Below, piece after piece: positions 1 through 9,441 of a stretch of 64,000 nt of DNA; within the stretch, counting starts at the first letter, position 1, and each line of letters opens with the position of its first letter. The DNA comes from Dehalococcoides mccartyi (GTDB lineage Bacteria; Chloroflexota; Dehalococcoidia; UBA2979). Location: contig CAMBFG010000003.1 in assembly GCA_945865925.1 (NCBI GenBank), positions 124,001 through 188,000 of the forward strand, in the 5' to 3' direction. The notes under the pieces were generated by a model. The model saw only the letters and a program-made list of their open reading frames with translations. It ran no database searches and had not been told where the DNA came from. Made by a program: the position numbers and the translations under genes.

Positions 1-1
1 G

Positions 2-796
2 GCACGCTTCGGCTACCGCTACGGCGACGGCGTCCTCGAAGACGGCACGCAGGACCTCGTCACCGACCCCTTCGACAACGTGCCCATGGGCATCACCGCC
101 GAGAACCTCGCCGCGCAGTACGAGGTCTCCCGCACCGTGCAGGACGAGTACGCCCTCCGCTCGCAGGAGCGCGCCATCAAGGCGATCGAGGCTGGCATCT
201 TCGACGAGCAGATCGCCCCCATGGACGTGAAGAAGGGCCGCGACACGATCTCGTTCTCGAAGGACGAGTACCCGCGCGCGACCTCGATGGAGATCCTTGG
301 CAAACTGCGCCCCGCCTTCAAGGGTGACGGCTCGGTGACCGCTGGCAACGCCTCCGGCATCAACGACGGTGCTGCGGCCCTCGTCGTGACCACGGCGCGC
401 AAGGCCGCGGAACTCGGCATCAAGCCGCGCATGCGCATGGTCGCCCGCGCCGAGGCCGGCGTGGACTGGAAGATCATGGGCTCCGGCCCGATCCCCGCGA
501 TCCAGAACGTCATGAAGAAGGCCAACCTCACCGTCGACGACATGGACGTCATCGAACTGAACGAGGCGTTCGCGGCGGTAACGGCAGCCTGCTCGGTCGC
601 CCTCAACCTGCCCGCCGACCGCACGAACCCGAACGGCGGCGCGGTCGCCCTCGGTCACCCCGTCGGCGCGACGGGCGCCATCCTCGCCATCAAGACGATG
701 TACGAGCTGGAGCGCACCGGCGGTCGCTACGGCCTCGTCTCCCTCTGCATCGGCGGCGGCCAGGGCATCGCCACCATCTTCGAACGCGTCTCCTAG
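2..796 (+). CDS. Acetyl-CoA acetyltransferase (thiolase), C-terminal part, truncated by window start
   Basis: Frame open from the window edge; thiolase motifs NEAFAAVTAACSVALNLPADRTNPNGGAVALGHPVGATGA and CIGGGQGIA. Confidence 0.95.
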   Translation, partial: ARFGYRYGDGVLEDGTQDLVTDPFDNVPMGITAENLAAQYEVSRTVQDEYALRSQERAIKAIEAGIFDEQIAPMDVKKGRDTISFSKDEYPRATSMEILGKLRPAFKGDGSVTAGNASGINDGAAALVVTTARKAAELGIKPRMRMVARAEAGVDWKIMGSGPIPAIQNVMKKANLTVDDMDVIELNEAFAAVTAACSVALNLPADRTNPNGGAVALGHPVGATGAILAIKTMYELERTGGRYGLVSLCIGGGQGIATIFERVS

Positions 797-820
797 ACGC
801 CTCGCTGCTCGGCAAACAGG

Positions 821-846
821 GAAGCCCCCGCTCACGCGGGGGCTTC
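821..846. terminator. Bidirectional hairpin between convergent genes
   Basis: GAAGCCCCCGC-TCAC-GCGGGGGCTTC, perfect 11-bp stem between convergent stop codons. Confidence 0.8.
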
Positions 847-863
847 TTCGTGTCGTCCCGCCG

Positions 864-1604
864 CTAGTTTCGAGTCGCGACGAAGATCAGTTCCGGACTC
901 TGCGCGCCGACCGGGCTGCGGTCCCAATCGCCGAACACATCCCGCACCTCGAACCCCGCATCGGCGAGCGACCGTTCGAGTTCCGTCTGACTGCGGAACC
1001 GCAACTCGTTCGACGAGACCAATTCCTCGCCGTCCGAGGCGAAGCGGTAGTGGATGTCGTACCGGACGAGGTCACCGGCGACCTCGGTGAGGTCGGACCA
1101 CACGTCGACTGTGCCAAGCGGTGTGTCGAGGCGCTGGCGGGACGCTTCCGGAGTCCAGGCGAGCCACGCGTGCGCCTCGGGGTTGCGGCTCTCGAAGGCG
1201 AGGTGGCCGCCGGGGCGGAGCGCTCGGTGGGTGGCGGCGAGAGTGCTGCGCCAGGCGTCCTGATCGTGGATCACCTGGGCGACGTGCGCCGTCATGATCG
1301 CGAGGTCTGCGGACGGGCCGTCGAGGCCGCTCGCGTCGCCCTCGATCCAGCGCACGAGGTCACCCCCGGGACGGTGGCGTGCCAGCTCCAGCATCGCCGG
1401 CGCGGGGTCGACGCCGGTCACGCGGTAGCCCTGTAGCGCCAGCGCGCAGGTGATCTCGCCGGTGCCGCAGCCGATGTCCACGATGGAGGTCACGGACAAC
1501 ACGGCAGCCAGGCCGAGGTAGAAGGCGGTGTCGGCGCGGTCCGCACCCCATGCGTCGTAGAGGGCGACGAGGCGCGAGTCGTGGAACTCCTGGAACGTCG
1601 CCAC
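864..1604 (-). CDS. Class I SAM-dependent methyltransferase
   Basis: Motif I VDIGCGTGEITCALALQGYRVTGVDPAPAML; LRPGGHLAFESRNP. Confidence 0.85.
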   Translation of the reverse strand: MATFQEFHDSRLVALYDAWGADRADTAFYLGLAAVLSVTSIVDIGCGTGEITCALALQGYRVTGVDPAPAMLELARHRPGGDLVRWIEGDASGLDGPSADLAIMTAHVAQVIHDQDAWRSTLAATHRALRPGGHLAFESRNPEAHAWLAWTPEASRQRLDTPLGTVDVWSDLTEVAGDLVRYDIHYRFASDGEELVSSNELRFRSQTELERSLADAGFEVRDVFGDWDRSPVGAQSPELIFVATRN

Positions 1605-1606
1605 GA

Positions 1607-2242
1607 CTAGAGCAGTCCCTGCAACCGCCCCCAGATCGCGTGCGTGATCTGCATCTCCGGCTTCGAGCCATCGAGGACCAACCAGCGCTCGGGCTCGGCG
1701 GCAGCGAGTTCGAGGAAGCCACGGCGTACGCGGCGGTGGAAGTCGAGCGCCTCGCGCTCCAGGTAGTCCGTCTTCTTCTTCGCACGGGCGAAGGCCTCGG
1801 CGGGGTCAACGTCGAGGAGGATCGTGAGGTCGGGGACGAGGCCACCGGTCGCGACCGCGATCGCGGCGGCGACGAGGGCGGCATCCAGGCCTCGGCCGTG
1901 TTGCTGGTAGGCAACTGTTGAATCGGCGAAGCGGTCGCAGATCACCACGGCGCCACGCTCGAGGGCCGGGCGGATCACCTCGCGGACGAGTTGTGCGCGG
2001 GCGGCGTTGAACGTCAGCAGTTCAGCCTCGGGCGCCGGGTGCGGCTCGTCCTTCTTCGTCGCGAAGAGGGCGTCTCGCAGCCGTTCGCCGAGGGCGGTGC
2101 CACCGGGCTCGCGGCAGGCGACCGCCTCACGGCCGGCCTCGCTCACGAGGCGGAGTAGCGCCTCGTGCTGCGTGGACTTGCCGGAGTGCTCGCCACCCTC
2201 GAGTGTGACGAAGACGCCTCGACGCTCACCCTTCGACGTCAC
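1607..2242 (-). CDS. tmk: Thymidylate kinase
   Basis: FVTLEGGEHSGKSTQ P-loop, CREPGGT, DRFADSTVAYQ. Confidence 0.93.
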   Translation of the reverse strand: MTSKGERRGVFVTLEGGEHSGKSTQHEALLRLVSEAGREAVACREPGGTALGERLRDALFATKKDEPHPAPEAELLTFNAARAQLVREVIRPALERGAVVICDRFADSTVAYQQHGRGLDAALVAAAIAVATGGLVPDLTILLDVDPAEAFARAKKKTDYLEREALDFHRRVRRGFLELAAAEPERWLVLDGSKPEMQITHAIWGRLQGLL

Positions 2243-4098
2243 CGGGCGCGCCGCCGTCCCTCGTCCGCCCAGGGCAAGCCGCGGTTGGGGCCGGCGGTCT
2301 CCTGCAGGATGGTGACGTAGCGGAATGGCTCGCGCCCGTTCGAGGCGGAGACGAGCGCATGCCTCGCAGCGAGTTCGTGCTGCAGGCGGCGGATGTACGC
2401 GTTCTGCGGCGCCAGGTCGATCTTCGCGTCGCCCTGGTGCGTTACACGACGTACGGCCTCCTCTGCCTCACGCAGCGCGGCGGTCGTCGGGTCATCGGTC
2501 TGGCCGTCGCGCATCGCGAGGAGTTGGCGTTCCATCTGCTCGCTGGTGTTGTTACGCAGCACATAGATCGGGATGCCGCGCTCCTCGGCCTGCTTCAGTG
2601 GGCCGCTCCTGCGCCGGTAGTACGGGCGCAGCGTGATCACCGCGTCGGCCTCCCGCACGGAGTCGACGATCCGTGCGGCCGACCTCGTCTCCATGATCGC
2701 GCGTTCGAGGTGCGTGCGGCTGATGCCGAACGGCAGCACCCGCTTCTCGGGGCCACCGGGTGCGGCGGACAGCGTCCGCCGGCGCTCGACTTGCGGGCGA
2801 GCCTCGAGCGGTTCCTGGGGCGTCGTGCGCAACGGGACGCGCTCGACTGTCGCGATCTGGCCGCCATCGCCGATGACGCGGACCTCCGCCTCGACCTCAT
2901 AGCCACGCAGCAGCGAGTCGACCGTGGCGGCCACGTCGTCGTGGATCGCGAGGCGGTCGAACGACTGGATCTCAATCAGTACATCGAAGGTCGGAGGGGC
3001 GCGTCGTTCGAGGACGGTCTTCTGTGTGCCGCGCCGGCGCGCTTCCTCGTCGGAGAGCGTGACGGACTCGATGCCACCGATCAGGTCGGACAGCGTCGGG
3101 TTCTGCATCAGGTTGGAGAGCGTGGTGCCGTGCGCCGTGCCGATCAGTTGCACGCCACGCTCGGCGATCGTGCGGGCGGCCTCGGCTTCCTCGGCGGTAC
3201 CGATCTCGTCGATGACGACGACTTCCGGCGTGTGGTTCTCCACCGCCTCGATCATCACCTCGTGCTGGCGGTGCGGGCTCGGCACCTGCATCCGGCGGGC
3301 GCGGCCGATGCCGCGGTGGGGGATATCGCCGTCGCCGCCGATCTCGTTCGAGGTGTCGACGATCACGACACGCTTGCTCAGTTCGTCGGCCAGCAGCCGA
3401 GCGACATCACGCAGCATCGTGGTCTTGCCAACGCCCGGGCGTCCGAGCAGCAGGACACTCCGCCCCGCCTCGATCAGGTCGCGCATGATGTGGCCGGAGC
3501 CGGACACCGAGCGCCCGATGCGGCAGGTGAGGCCCACGATGTGGCCCTTACGGTTGCGGATCGCGGAGATGCGGTGCAGCGTGCGCGGAATGCCGGCGCG
3601 GTTGTCCTCGCCGAACTCGGAGACCTGCGCCACCACCTGGCCCAGTTCGAGGTCGGTCACCTCGGACTCATCGAGCGGGGCTTCCTCGCGCTGGTAGCGC
3701 GCGGTCGGCGGCCGTCCGAGGTCGAGCACGATCTCAATGAGGCCCTCAAAGCCCTTGGTGCGGACGGCTTCGGCGACGCGACGCGGCATGATGCCGACCA
3801 GCAGTTCGATCTCGGCGCGCTCTTCCTCGGTCATCTCACGCGGGGCGACCGCCCATGCGGGTTCGATGTGCATGATGCGGCTCGGCGGAATGCCCTCGCC
3901 GTCGTCGTCACTGTCGAGGGAGAAGTCCTCGTCATCGAGGTCGTCGATGTCGTCCATCTCGTCGAGCAGGTCGTCCATGTCCTCTTCGTCGAGATCACCG
4001 TCGGCGGCGTCCCGCGCGGCGCGGGCAGCCTCTCGCTCGAGGGCTTCGAAGATCGCGTCGTCGTTACGCGGCCGGCGGTCCTGCATGCGCTCGTCCAC
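2239..4098 (-). CDS. AAA ATPase with C-terminal nucleic-acid-binding (R3H/Jag-like) region, Ycf45/SpoIIIAA-like
   Basis: GRPGVGKTTMLRDVARLLADELSKRVVIVDTSNEIGGDGDIPHRGIGRARRMQVP; VVVIDEIGTAEE; Asp-rich N-terminus. Confidence 0.8.
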   Translation of the reverse strand: MDERMQDRRPRNDDAIFEALEREAARAARDAADGDLDEEDMDDLLDEMDDIDDLDDEDFSLDSDDDGEGIPPSRIMHIEPAWAVAPREMTEEERAEIELLVGIMPRRVAEAVRTKGFEGLIEIVLDLGRPPTARYQREEAPLDESEVTDLELGQVVAQVSEFGEDNRAGIPRTLHRISAIRNRKGHIVGLTCRIGRSVSGSGHIMRDLIEAGRSVLLLGRPGVGKTTMLRDVARLLADELSKRVVIVDTSNEIGGDGDIPHRGIGRARRMQVPSPHRQHEVMIEAVENHTPEVVVIDEIGTAEEAEAARTIAERGVQLIGTAHGTTLSNLMQNPTLSDLIGGIESVTLSDEEARRRGTQKTVLERRAPPTFDVLIEIQSFDRLAIHDDVAATVDSLLRGYEVEAEVRVIGDGGQIATVERVPLRTTPQEPLEARPQVERRRTLSAAPGGPEKRVLPFGISRTHLERAIMETRSAARIVDSVREADAVITLRPYYRRRSGPLKQAEERGIPIYVLRNNTSEQMERQLLAMRDGQTDDPTTAALREAEEAVRRVTHQGDAKIDLAPQNAYIRRLQHELAARHALVSASNGREPFRYVTILQETAGPNRGLPWADEGRRRAR

Positions 4099-4107
4099 CT
4101 TCCTCGA

Positions 4108-5037
4108 CTACCCCACGAGCCGGCCGGGCGCGACGGCCCGGACGACGGCATGGGCTTCGTCCAGCACCGGACGGGCGGTCCGGTGACAGAACAGCGTGAA
4201 CTCATTGCCCGGTTCCAGCCCGGCGTCTCGCAACGCGCGCTCCTCCTCGGCGCCGCACGCCGGGACCAGCGCACGGTGGACGGCGGTCTTACCGAGGCGC
4301 TCCGATACGGCGGCCAGCAGCGTCCGCGCCACCTCGGGTTGCCCCGGTTCCACCATCAGCGAGAACTGGCCGCCGGTCCGCGCGACGCGCGCGAGGCCAG
4401 CGATGCGTCCCTCATGTTCTGCAACGAAGGAGCGGCCGCGTTCGTGCCAGCGGCGTTCATGGACGGCGGTGGACTCCTCGCGGGTCATCGCCAGCACAGA
4501 GCGGGCAGTGACGGGGAGGGCGCGGCCGTACAACTGGAAGCAGGCGAGGTCATCATCCTCGTGCCAGTCGCGCACGCCCTCGGCAGTCGCTTCGATCTGC
4601 AGGTGTCCTCCCCACAGCCGCTCGTCCAGCGCCCTCGCGAAGCCCGCACGAGGCGCCTGCCGCGCCGCCGGAGCGTCCGAGGGCGTGCGCAGCAGCACGT
4701 GCGTCACCTTCGCGCGGGCGGCGGAGTCGGCCGCCTGGCGGAGGAGGTCCGCGATGACTCCGGGGTCATCCCCGGCGTCGATCAGCGTATCGACTTCCCA
4801 CGCCGATGGTGTTGATAGTTCGCGCGCGGTCGCGATCCCCACGATCGAGCGACCCTGCACGCTCACCCAGGTCTGCCGGCCAAGGTGCAGCCACTGCTCC
4901 ACGGCTGCCGAGAGAGGACGCGGCGTGCCGGGCGCCTTGCCGAGGCGGTCGCGGGTCACCGCCTGGTTCGCCCGCACCTCGCCGTCGAAGGTCACGAGGG
5001 CGACCAGGTCGGTGGGGCGGGGGGAGCGCGCTGTCAT
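4108..5037 (-). CDS. GNAT-like acetyltransferase domain protein (hypothetical)
   Basis: Internal start MTARSPRPTDL at 5037 overlaps the pdxT stop; RIAGLARVARTGGQFSLMVEP resembles GNAT folds. Confidence 0.55.
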   Translation of the reverse strand: MTARSPRPTDLVALVTFDGEVRANQAVTRDRLGKAPGTPRPLSAAVEQWLHLGRQTWVSVQGRSIVGIATARELSTPSAWEVDTLIDAGDDPGVIADLLRQAADSAARAKVTHVLLRTPSDAPAARQAPRAGFARALDERLWGGHLQIEATAEGVRDWHEDDDLACFQLYGRALPVTARSVLAMTREESTAVHERRWHERGRSFVAEHEGRIAGLARVARTGGQFSLMVEPGQPEVARTLLAAVSERLGKTAVHRALVPACGAEEERALRDAGLEPGNEFTLFCHRTARPVLDEAHAVVRAVAPGRLVG

Positions 5038-5699
5038 CGACGTGCCCTCGGGCGCGGGGCAGCGGAGGCAGCCTTCGCTTCCGCGACCATCTGGAGGAAC
5101 AGTCCGTGCATACGGCGGTCGTCCGTCAGTTCCGGGTGGAACGAGGTCGCGAGCAGCCGCCCCTCGCGCGCGGCGACGATCGTGCCGTCCTCGAGCGAGG
5201 CGAGCACGTCCACCCCTCGGCCGGCGCGACGGATGATCGGCGCGCGGATGAAGACGGCGCACAGCGGGCCGCCTTCGATCCCGGCGATGTCGAGGTCGGC
5301 CTCGAAGGAGTCGACCTGGCGGCCAAAGGCATTGCGTTCGACGGTGATGTCCATGACGGCGAGCGGGGGACGGTCGAGGTTCGTGACCCGCTTGGCGAGG
5401 AGGATCGCGCCAGCGCAGGTACCCCACACCGGGAGCCCGCCTGCGATCAGGTCGCGCAGGGGCTCAAGCAGGTCGAAGGCGATCAGCAGCCGAGCGATCG
5501 TGGTGCTCTCGCCCCCGGGGATGACGAGGCCGTCCACGGTGCGCAGCTGGTCGAGCGTGCGCACCTCGACGGCGTCAGCGCCGAGCGCGCGCAATGCGAC
5601 GAGGTGTTCGGCGAAGTCACCTTGGAGCGCCAGCACACCAACTCGGACGTCCGCCGGTGCGGGCGTGGTGGCGACGGCAATGCGCGATGCGCGCGGCAT
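5034..5699 (-). CDS. pdxT: Pyridoxal 5'-phosphate synthase glutaminase subunit
   Basis: VGVLALQGDFAEHL, VIPGGESTTIARL, PVWGTCAGAILLA, ATSFHPELT. Confidence 0.96.
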   Translation of the reverse strand: MPRASRIAVATTPAPADVRVGVLALQGDFAEHLVALRALGADAVEVRTLDQLRTVDGLVIPGGESTTIARLLIAFDLLEPLRDLIAGGLPVWGTCAGAILLAKRVTNLDRPPLAVMDITVERNAFGRQVDSFEADLDIAGIEGGPLCAVFIRAPIIRRAGRGVDVLASLEDGTIVAAREGRLLATSFHPELTDDRRMHGLFLQMVAEAKAASAAPRPRARR

Positions 5700-5708
5700 G
5701 CGGGCTGG

Positions 5709-6824
5709 CTAACTCCCGCGGTGCGCCAGGAGTTCCTCGCGAGGCATGGTGGCGGTCGAGCGGCCGCGCATCGCCTCTTCGGGGATCTCCTCGGAAACGG
5801 CAGCGAGCATCATCGGGTCGTTGAAATGGGTCACGGCCTTCACGATGGCGGTCGCCATCCGGCGCTGCTGGTCGAGTTTGCGGCGCTTGTCCGTGACGTC
5901 CTCGGCGGACTTGAAGATGCCCGAGCCGACGAACACGCCCTCCGCGCCCAGCTGCATCATCAGCGCGGCGTCCGCCGGCGTGGCGACGCCACCCGCGGAG
6001 AAGTTCACGACCGGCAACTTGCCGAGGCGCTTCACCTCGCGCAGAAGGTCGATCGGCACCTGCAGGTCTTTCGCCGTCGTCCACAGTTCGTCATCGCGCA
6101 TGCCCTGCACACGGCGGATCTCTGACCAGAGCGAGCGCATGTGGCGCACGGCCTCGACGATGTCGCCCGTCCCTGCCTCGCCCTTGGTGCGGATCATCGC
6201 CGCGCCCTCAGAGATGCGCCGGAGCGCCTCGCCCAGGTTGCGGCAGCCGCAGACGTACGGCACGGCGAAGGTGTTCTTGTCGATGTGGAACTGGTCGTCG
6301 GCGGGCGTCAGCACCTCGGACTCGTCGATGTAGTCGACACCGAGGGCTTCGAGGATCTGCGCCTCGACGAAATGGCCGATGCGGGCCTTCGCCATGACGG
6401 GGATCGAGACGGCGGCCTGGATCTCTTTGATCTTCTTCACGTGACTCATGCGCGCGACGCCACCAGCGGCACGGATGTCCGCGGGGACGCGCTCGAGGGC
6501 CATCACCGCGACGGCGCCGGCCTCCTGCGCGATCTCGGCCTGCTCCGCCGTGACCACGTCCATGATCACGCCGCCCTTGAGCATCTGGGCGAGCCCGGCT
6601 TTCACGGTCCACGTCGCGGTCGTGCCACGGACGCCAGCCCTGGGTGCGACGCCGTTCGCGTGCGCGCCGTTCGTGCGGCCGTTGGAGGACACCTTGGGGG
6701 CCGCCTTCACGGCAGCGCGTGGCGCAGCCTTCGGGGCGGCCTTCGCCGCAGGCCTGGAGGTGACGCGAGGGGCAGCCCCCCGTGCCGGTCGGGTGGACCC
6801 ATTCTTGGTGCCAGTCGTTGCCAT
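5709..6824 (-). CDS. pdxS: Pyridoxal 5'-phosphate synthase lyase subunit with Lys/Ala/Pro-rich N-terminal extension
   Basis: [52 protein letters not shown]; start at 6824 preceded by GGAG. Confidence 0.96.
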   Translation of the reverse strand: MATTGTKNGSTRPARGAAPRVTSRPAAKAAPKAAPRAAVKAAPKVSSNGRTNGAHANGVAPRAGVRGTTATWTVKAGLAQMLKGGVIMDVVTAEQAEIAQEAGAVAVMALERVPADIRAAGGVARMSHVKKIKEIQAAVSIPVMAKARIGHFVEAQILEALGVDYIDESEVLTPADDQFHIDKNTFAVPYVCGCRNLGEALRRISEGAAMIRTKGEAGTGDIVEAVRHMRSLWSEIRRVQGMRDDELWTTAKDLQVPIDLLREVKRLGKLPVVNFSAGGVATPADAALMMQLGAEGVFVGSGIFKSAEDVTDKRRKLDQQRRMATAIVKAVTHFNDPMMLAAVSEEIPEEAMRGRSTATMPREELLAHRGS

Positions 6825-6951
6825 GGTGCTCCCCGTACAGGTGAATCGAACCGTCATTGTACCGCCCGACGCGCCTGCGTACGCCCACCCTCGGCACTCG
6901 CCACCAGTCCTTGCGAGGGCGCCTCACCCGCCCCTGCGGTACCCTCCCTCG

Positions 6952-7542
6952 ATGCCGGAACTCCCCCCTCGGAAATGGCTCAGCGAACACCAGTTCTCCG
7001 GCCCGATGCTCATCGGCCTGGTCTCCGACACCCACGTCCCGGAAGCCCGCCGCGAGATCTTTGAAGAGGTCTATGCGGCCCTCCGAGGCGTCGACCTGAT
7101 CCTCCACGGCGGGGACATGCACGACGTGTCCGTCCTCGACTGGCTGGAGCGACGCTGTGGGGCGCCCGTCCTCGCCGCCTGCGGGAACGGCGACGATGGC
7201 TCCTCGGGCCGCCAGATCGCACCGGACGACCCTCGGCTCTCCTACAACCAGCTGCTCCACGTCGACGGCCTGCGGATCGGGATGACGCACGACTTCCCCG
7301 ACCGCCCGATCATGGGCTCCGCGAACGTACAGGAGCGGATGGAGCGCCACTTCGGCGGCCCGTGCCACGTGGTGGTGGCGGGGGACACACATGTGCCCAT
7401 CGTCAAAACGTGGGAGGGGACGCTGATCGTGAACTCAGGTTCACCCCTTTACCCCCGCAATCTGCAGACGCAATTGGGGACCGTCGGATTCCTCGATATC
7501 CGGGGCGGACGTGTGGACGCCTGGATCGAGCAACTGCACTAG
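6952..7542 (+). CDS. Metallophosphoesterase, YfcE/MJ0936 family
   Basis: LIGLVSDTHVPEA, LILHGGDMHD, VVVAGDTHVP, NSGSPLYPR. Confidence 0.88.
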   Translation: MPELPPRKWLSEHQFSGPMLIGLVSDTHVPEARREIFEEVYAALRGVDLILHGGDMHDVSVLDWLERRCGAPVLAACGNGDDGSSGRQIAPDDPRLSYNQLLHVDGLRIGMTHDFPDRPIMGSANVQERMERHFGGPCHVVVAGDTHVPIVKTWEGTLIVNSGSPLYPRNLQTQLGTVGFLDIRGGRVDAWIEQLH

Positions 7543-7567
7543 CGCACGCGGTCGGGCGGCGAATTCG

Positions 7568-7599
7568 TTGACGCTCGATCGGGGCGGGCGTAGCGTCAA
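7568..7599 (+). promoter_or_regulatory. Putative sigma70 promoter embedded in a perfect inverted repeat, upstream of the usp/trkA genes
   Basis: TTGACGCT-N16-AGCGTCAA; TTGACG (-35), 17-nt spacer, TAGCGT (-10). Confidence 0.5.
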
Positions 7600-7630
7600 T
7601 CTCTGTGCTCCACAGGGAGCCGGAGGGTAG

Positions 7631-7807
7631 ATGCGGCGCGGACTCATCGGAGCATTCGTCTCGGCGATGGGAGGCGCGGCCGCACTGGGCCGTGCCGTCG
7701 CCACCGATCAGCCGATCTCCTGGCTCTCTCTGCTCGGCGTAGTCCTCATCGCGCTCGCGGCGGTGCGCTGGCAACTGGCCCGGGACACATCCTCCCGGTC
7801 GAGGTAA
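7631..7807 (+). CDS. Small hypothetical membrane protein (58 aa)
   Basis: ATG with GGAGGG upstream; MRRGLIGAFVSAMGGAAALGRAVATDQPISWLSLLGVVLIALAAVRWQLARDTSSRSR, two hydrophobic segments. Confidence 0.6.
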   Translation: MRRGLIGAFVSAMGGAAALGRAVATDQPISWLSLLGVVLIALAAVRWQLARDTSSRSR

Positions 7808-7810
7808 TCG

Positions 7811-8263
7811 ATGGCGAAAGACGCGCTGGACGCCCTGCACACCTACCTGGTCCCGGTCGACGGCACCGAGGCTGGCTACCGTGCTCTCACCGTCGCTGCC
7901 GACCTCGCGAAGAAGCACCGCGCGCACCTCCACCTCGTCCACGTGATCGAAGTGCCCCGCGCGCTCGCGCTGGACGCCGACCTCTCCGCCGCCGTGCGCG
8001 AGGGTGAGCGCGTCCTCCAGCGGGCCGAGAAACTCGCGGAGGACTACGGCGTCAGCGTGCAGGGCGACCTGATCCAGGCGCGCCAGGCCGGGCACGCCGT
8101 CGTGGACGAAGCCGTCGAGCGTGGTGCGGACGTGATCGTGCTCGGCGTCGAGTACAAGCGCCCGCTGGGGCAGTTCGAACTCGGGCGGCTGGCGCAGTAC
8201 GTGCTGGAGCACGCGCCCGTCCTCGTATGGCTGGTGCGCTACCCCTCAGCCGAGGTGCGATAG
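7811..8263 (+). CDS. Universal stress protein (UspA family)
   Basis: YLVPVDGTEAGYRALTVAADLAKKHRAHLHLVHVIE; ADVIVLGVE. Confidence 0.85.
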   Translation: MAKDALDALHTYLVPVDGTEAGYRALTVAADLAKKHRAHLHLVHVIEVPRALALDADLSAAVREGERVLQRAEKLAEDYGVSVQGDLIQARQAGHAVVDEAVERGADVIVLGVEYKRPLGQFELGRLAQYVLEHAPVLVWLVRYPSAEVR

Positions 8264-8293
8264 CACTTCGGTGAGGACGAGCGGAGGAGACCG

Positions 8294-8707
8294 ATGCGCG
8301 TCGTGATCATGGGCTGCGGCCGTGTGGGCGCTGGGCTCGCTCAACAACTGGCAACCGAGGCGCACGAGGTGACGATCATCGACACCAACGCGTTCGCGTT
8401 CCAACGGCTGCTTCCGGAATTCGTCGGCAAGCGCCTCGTCGGGTCGGGCACAGATGACCGCACGCTGATCGACGCGGGCATCGAGCATGCGGACTGCTTC
8501 ATCGCGCTCGCGTCCGGCGACAACCGGAACATCCTCGCCTCCGAAAAAGCGAAAGAGGTCTACGGCGTCAAGACGGTTGTGACACGCGTGCGTGACCCGT
8601 TGCGCTCGGAGATGTTCGGGCGCCTCGGACTGCAGACGTTCAGCCCGACGAAGTTCGGCATCGACCTCGCGCACCAGGCGCTCGTCACCGCCGCCGGGGG
8701 GCAGTAG
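8294..8707 (+). CDS. TrkA-N (RCK) domain potassium channel/transport regulator
   Basis: MRVVIMGCGRVGAGLAQQLATEAHEVTIIDTN Rossmann motif. Confidence 0.88.
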   Translation: MRVVIMGCGRVGAGLAQQLATEAHEVTIIDTNAFAFQRLLPEFVGKRLVGSGTDDRTLIDAGIEHADCFIALASGDNRNILASEKAKEVYGVKTVVTRVRDPLRSEMFGRLGLQTFSPTKFGIDLAHQALVTAAGGQ

Positions 8708-8710
8708 GCC

Positions 8711-9382
8711 ATGTACATCATCGTGGTGGGCGGCGGCATCGTCGGGTACGGGCTCGCACTGGAGCTCCAACGCGTCAGCGACACCGAGGTCACGATCGTC
8801 GAGTTGTCGGCAAGCCGTGCCTCGCAACTTCGAGACGAACTCGGTGAGATGGTCGTCCACGGGGACGGCAGCGAGATCGCGTTCCTCGAACGGGTGGGTG
8901 CCCGACGCGCGGACATGGTGATCGCCGTCACCGCTGACGATGGCGCGAACCTCGTCGCCTGCCAGGTGGCGAAGCACTGGTTCGGCGTGGCGCGCACGGT
9001 GGCGCGCGTGAACGACCCGCGTAACGAGGCGCTGTTCCTCAAACTCGGCATCACCTCGACTGTCTCGGCTGCCGGCGCGGTGATGGCGCAAATCGAGACC
9101 AGCCTGCCGCAGCACACGCTCGTACCGCTGATGGCACTGCAGAGCGCCGGGCTGAAGGTGATGGACATGCGCGTCCAGGACGGCGCCACGGTCGCCGGAC
9201 ACGCCCTCCGTGACCTCAAGTTCCCCACCGGCGTGCTGATCGCGGTGGTCGTCGGCCCGAACGGCGCGCGCGTCCCCGACGGCGACACCGTGCTCACCCC
9301 GGGCGACGAGATCATCGCGGTGATCCCGCACGAGGCGGAACACCTCGTCCGCGCCATGGTCACTGTCAACGACGGCATGTAG
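8711..9382 (+). CDS. TrkA family protein with RCK_N and RCK_C domains
   Basis: MYIIVVGGGIVGYGLALELQ; C-terminal LRDLKFPTGVLIAVVVGPNGARVPDGDTVLTPGDEIIAV. Confidence 0.88.
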   Translation: MYIIVVGGGIVGYGLALELQRVSDTEVTIVELSASRASQLRDELGEMVVHGDGSEIAFLERVGARRADMVIAVTADDGANLVACQVAKHWFGVARTVARVNDPRNEALFLKLGITSTVSAAGAVMAQIETSLPQHTLVPLMALQSAGLKVMDMRVQDGATVAGHALRDLKFPTGVLIAVVVGPNGARVPDGDTVLTPGDEIIAVIPHEAEHLVRAMVTVNDGM

Positions 9383-9441
9383 TCGAGGGCTACCGAGCCC
9401 GCTGCGGGCGGCTGTCCGGCCGCTCCGCTAGACTGCCGCCG

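Noticed and set aside
2359-4815. 818-aa ORF on the + strand opposite the R3H ATPase gene
   Set aside because: Antisense open frame typical of high-GC codon bias; the minus-strand frame carries clear Walker and R3H-type motifs.
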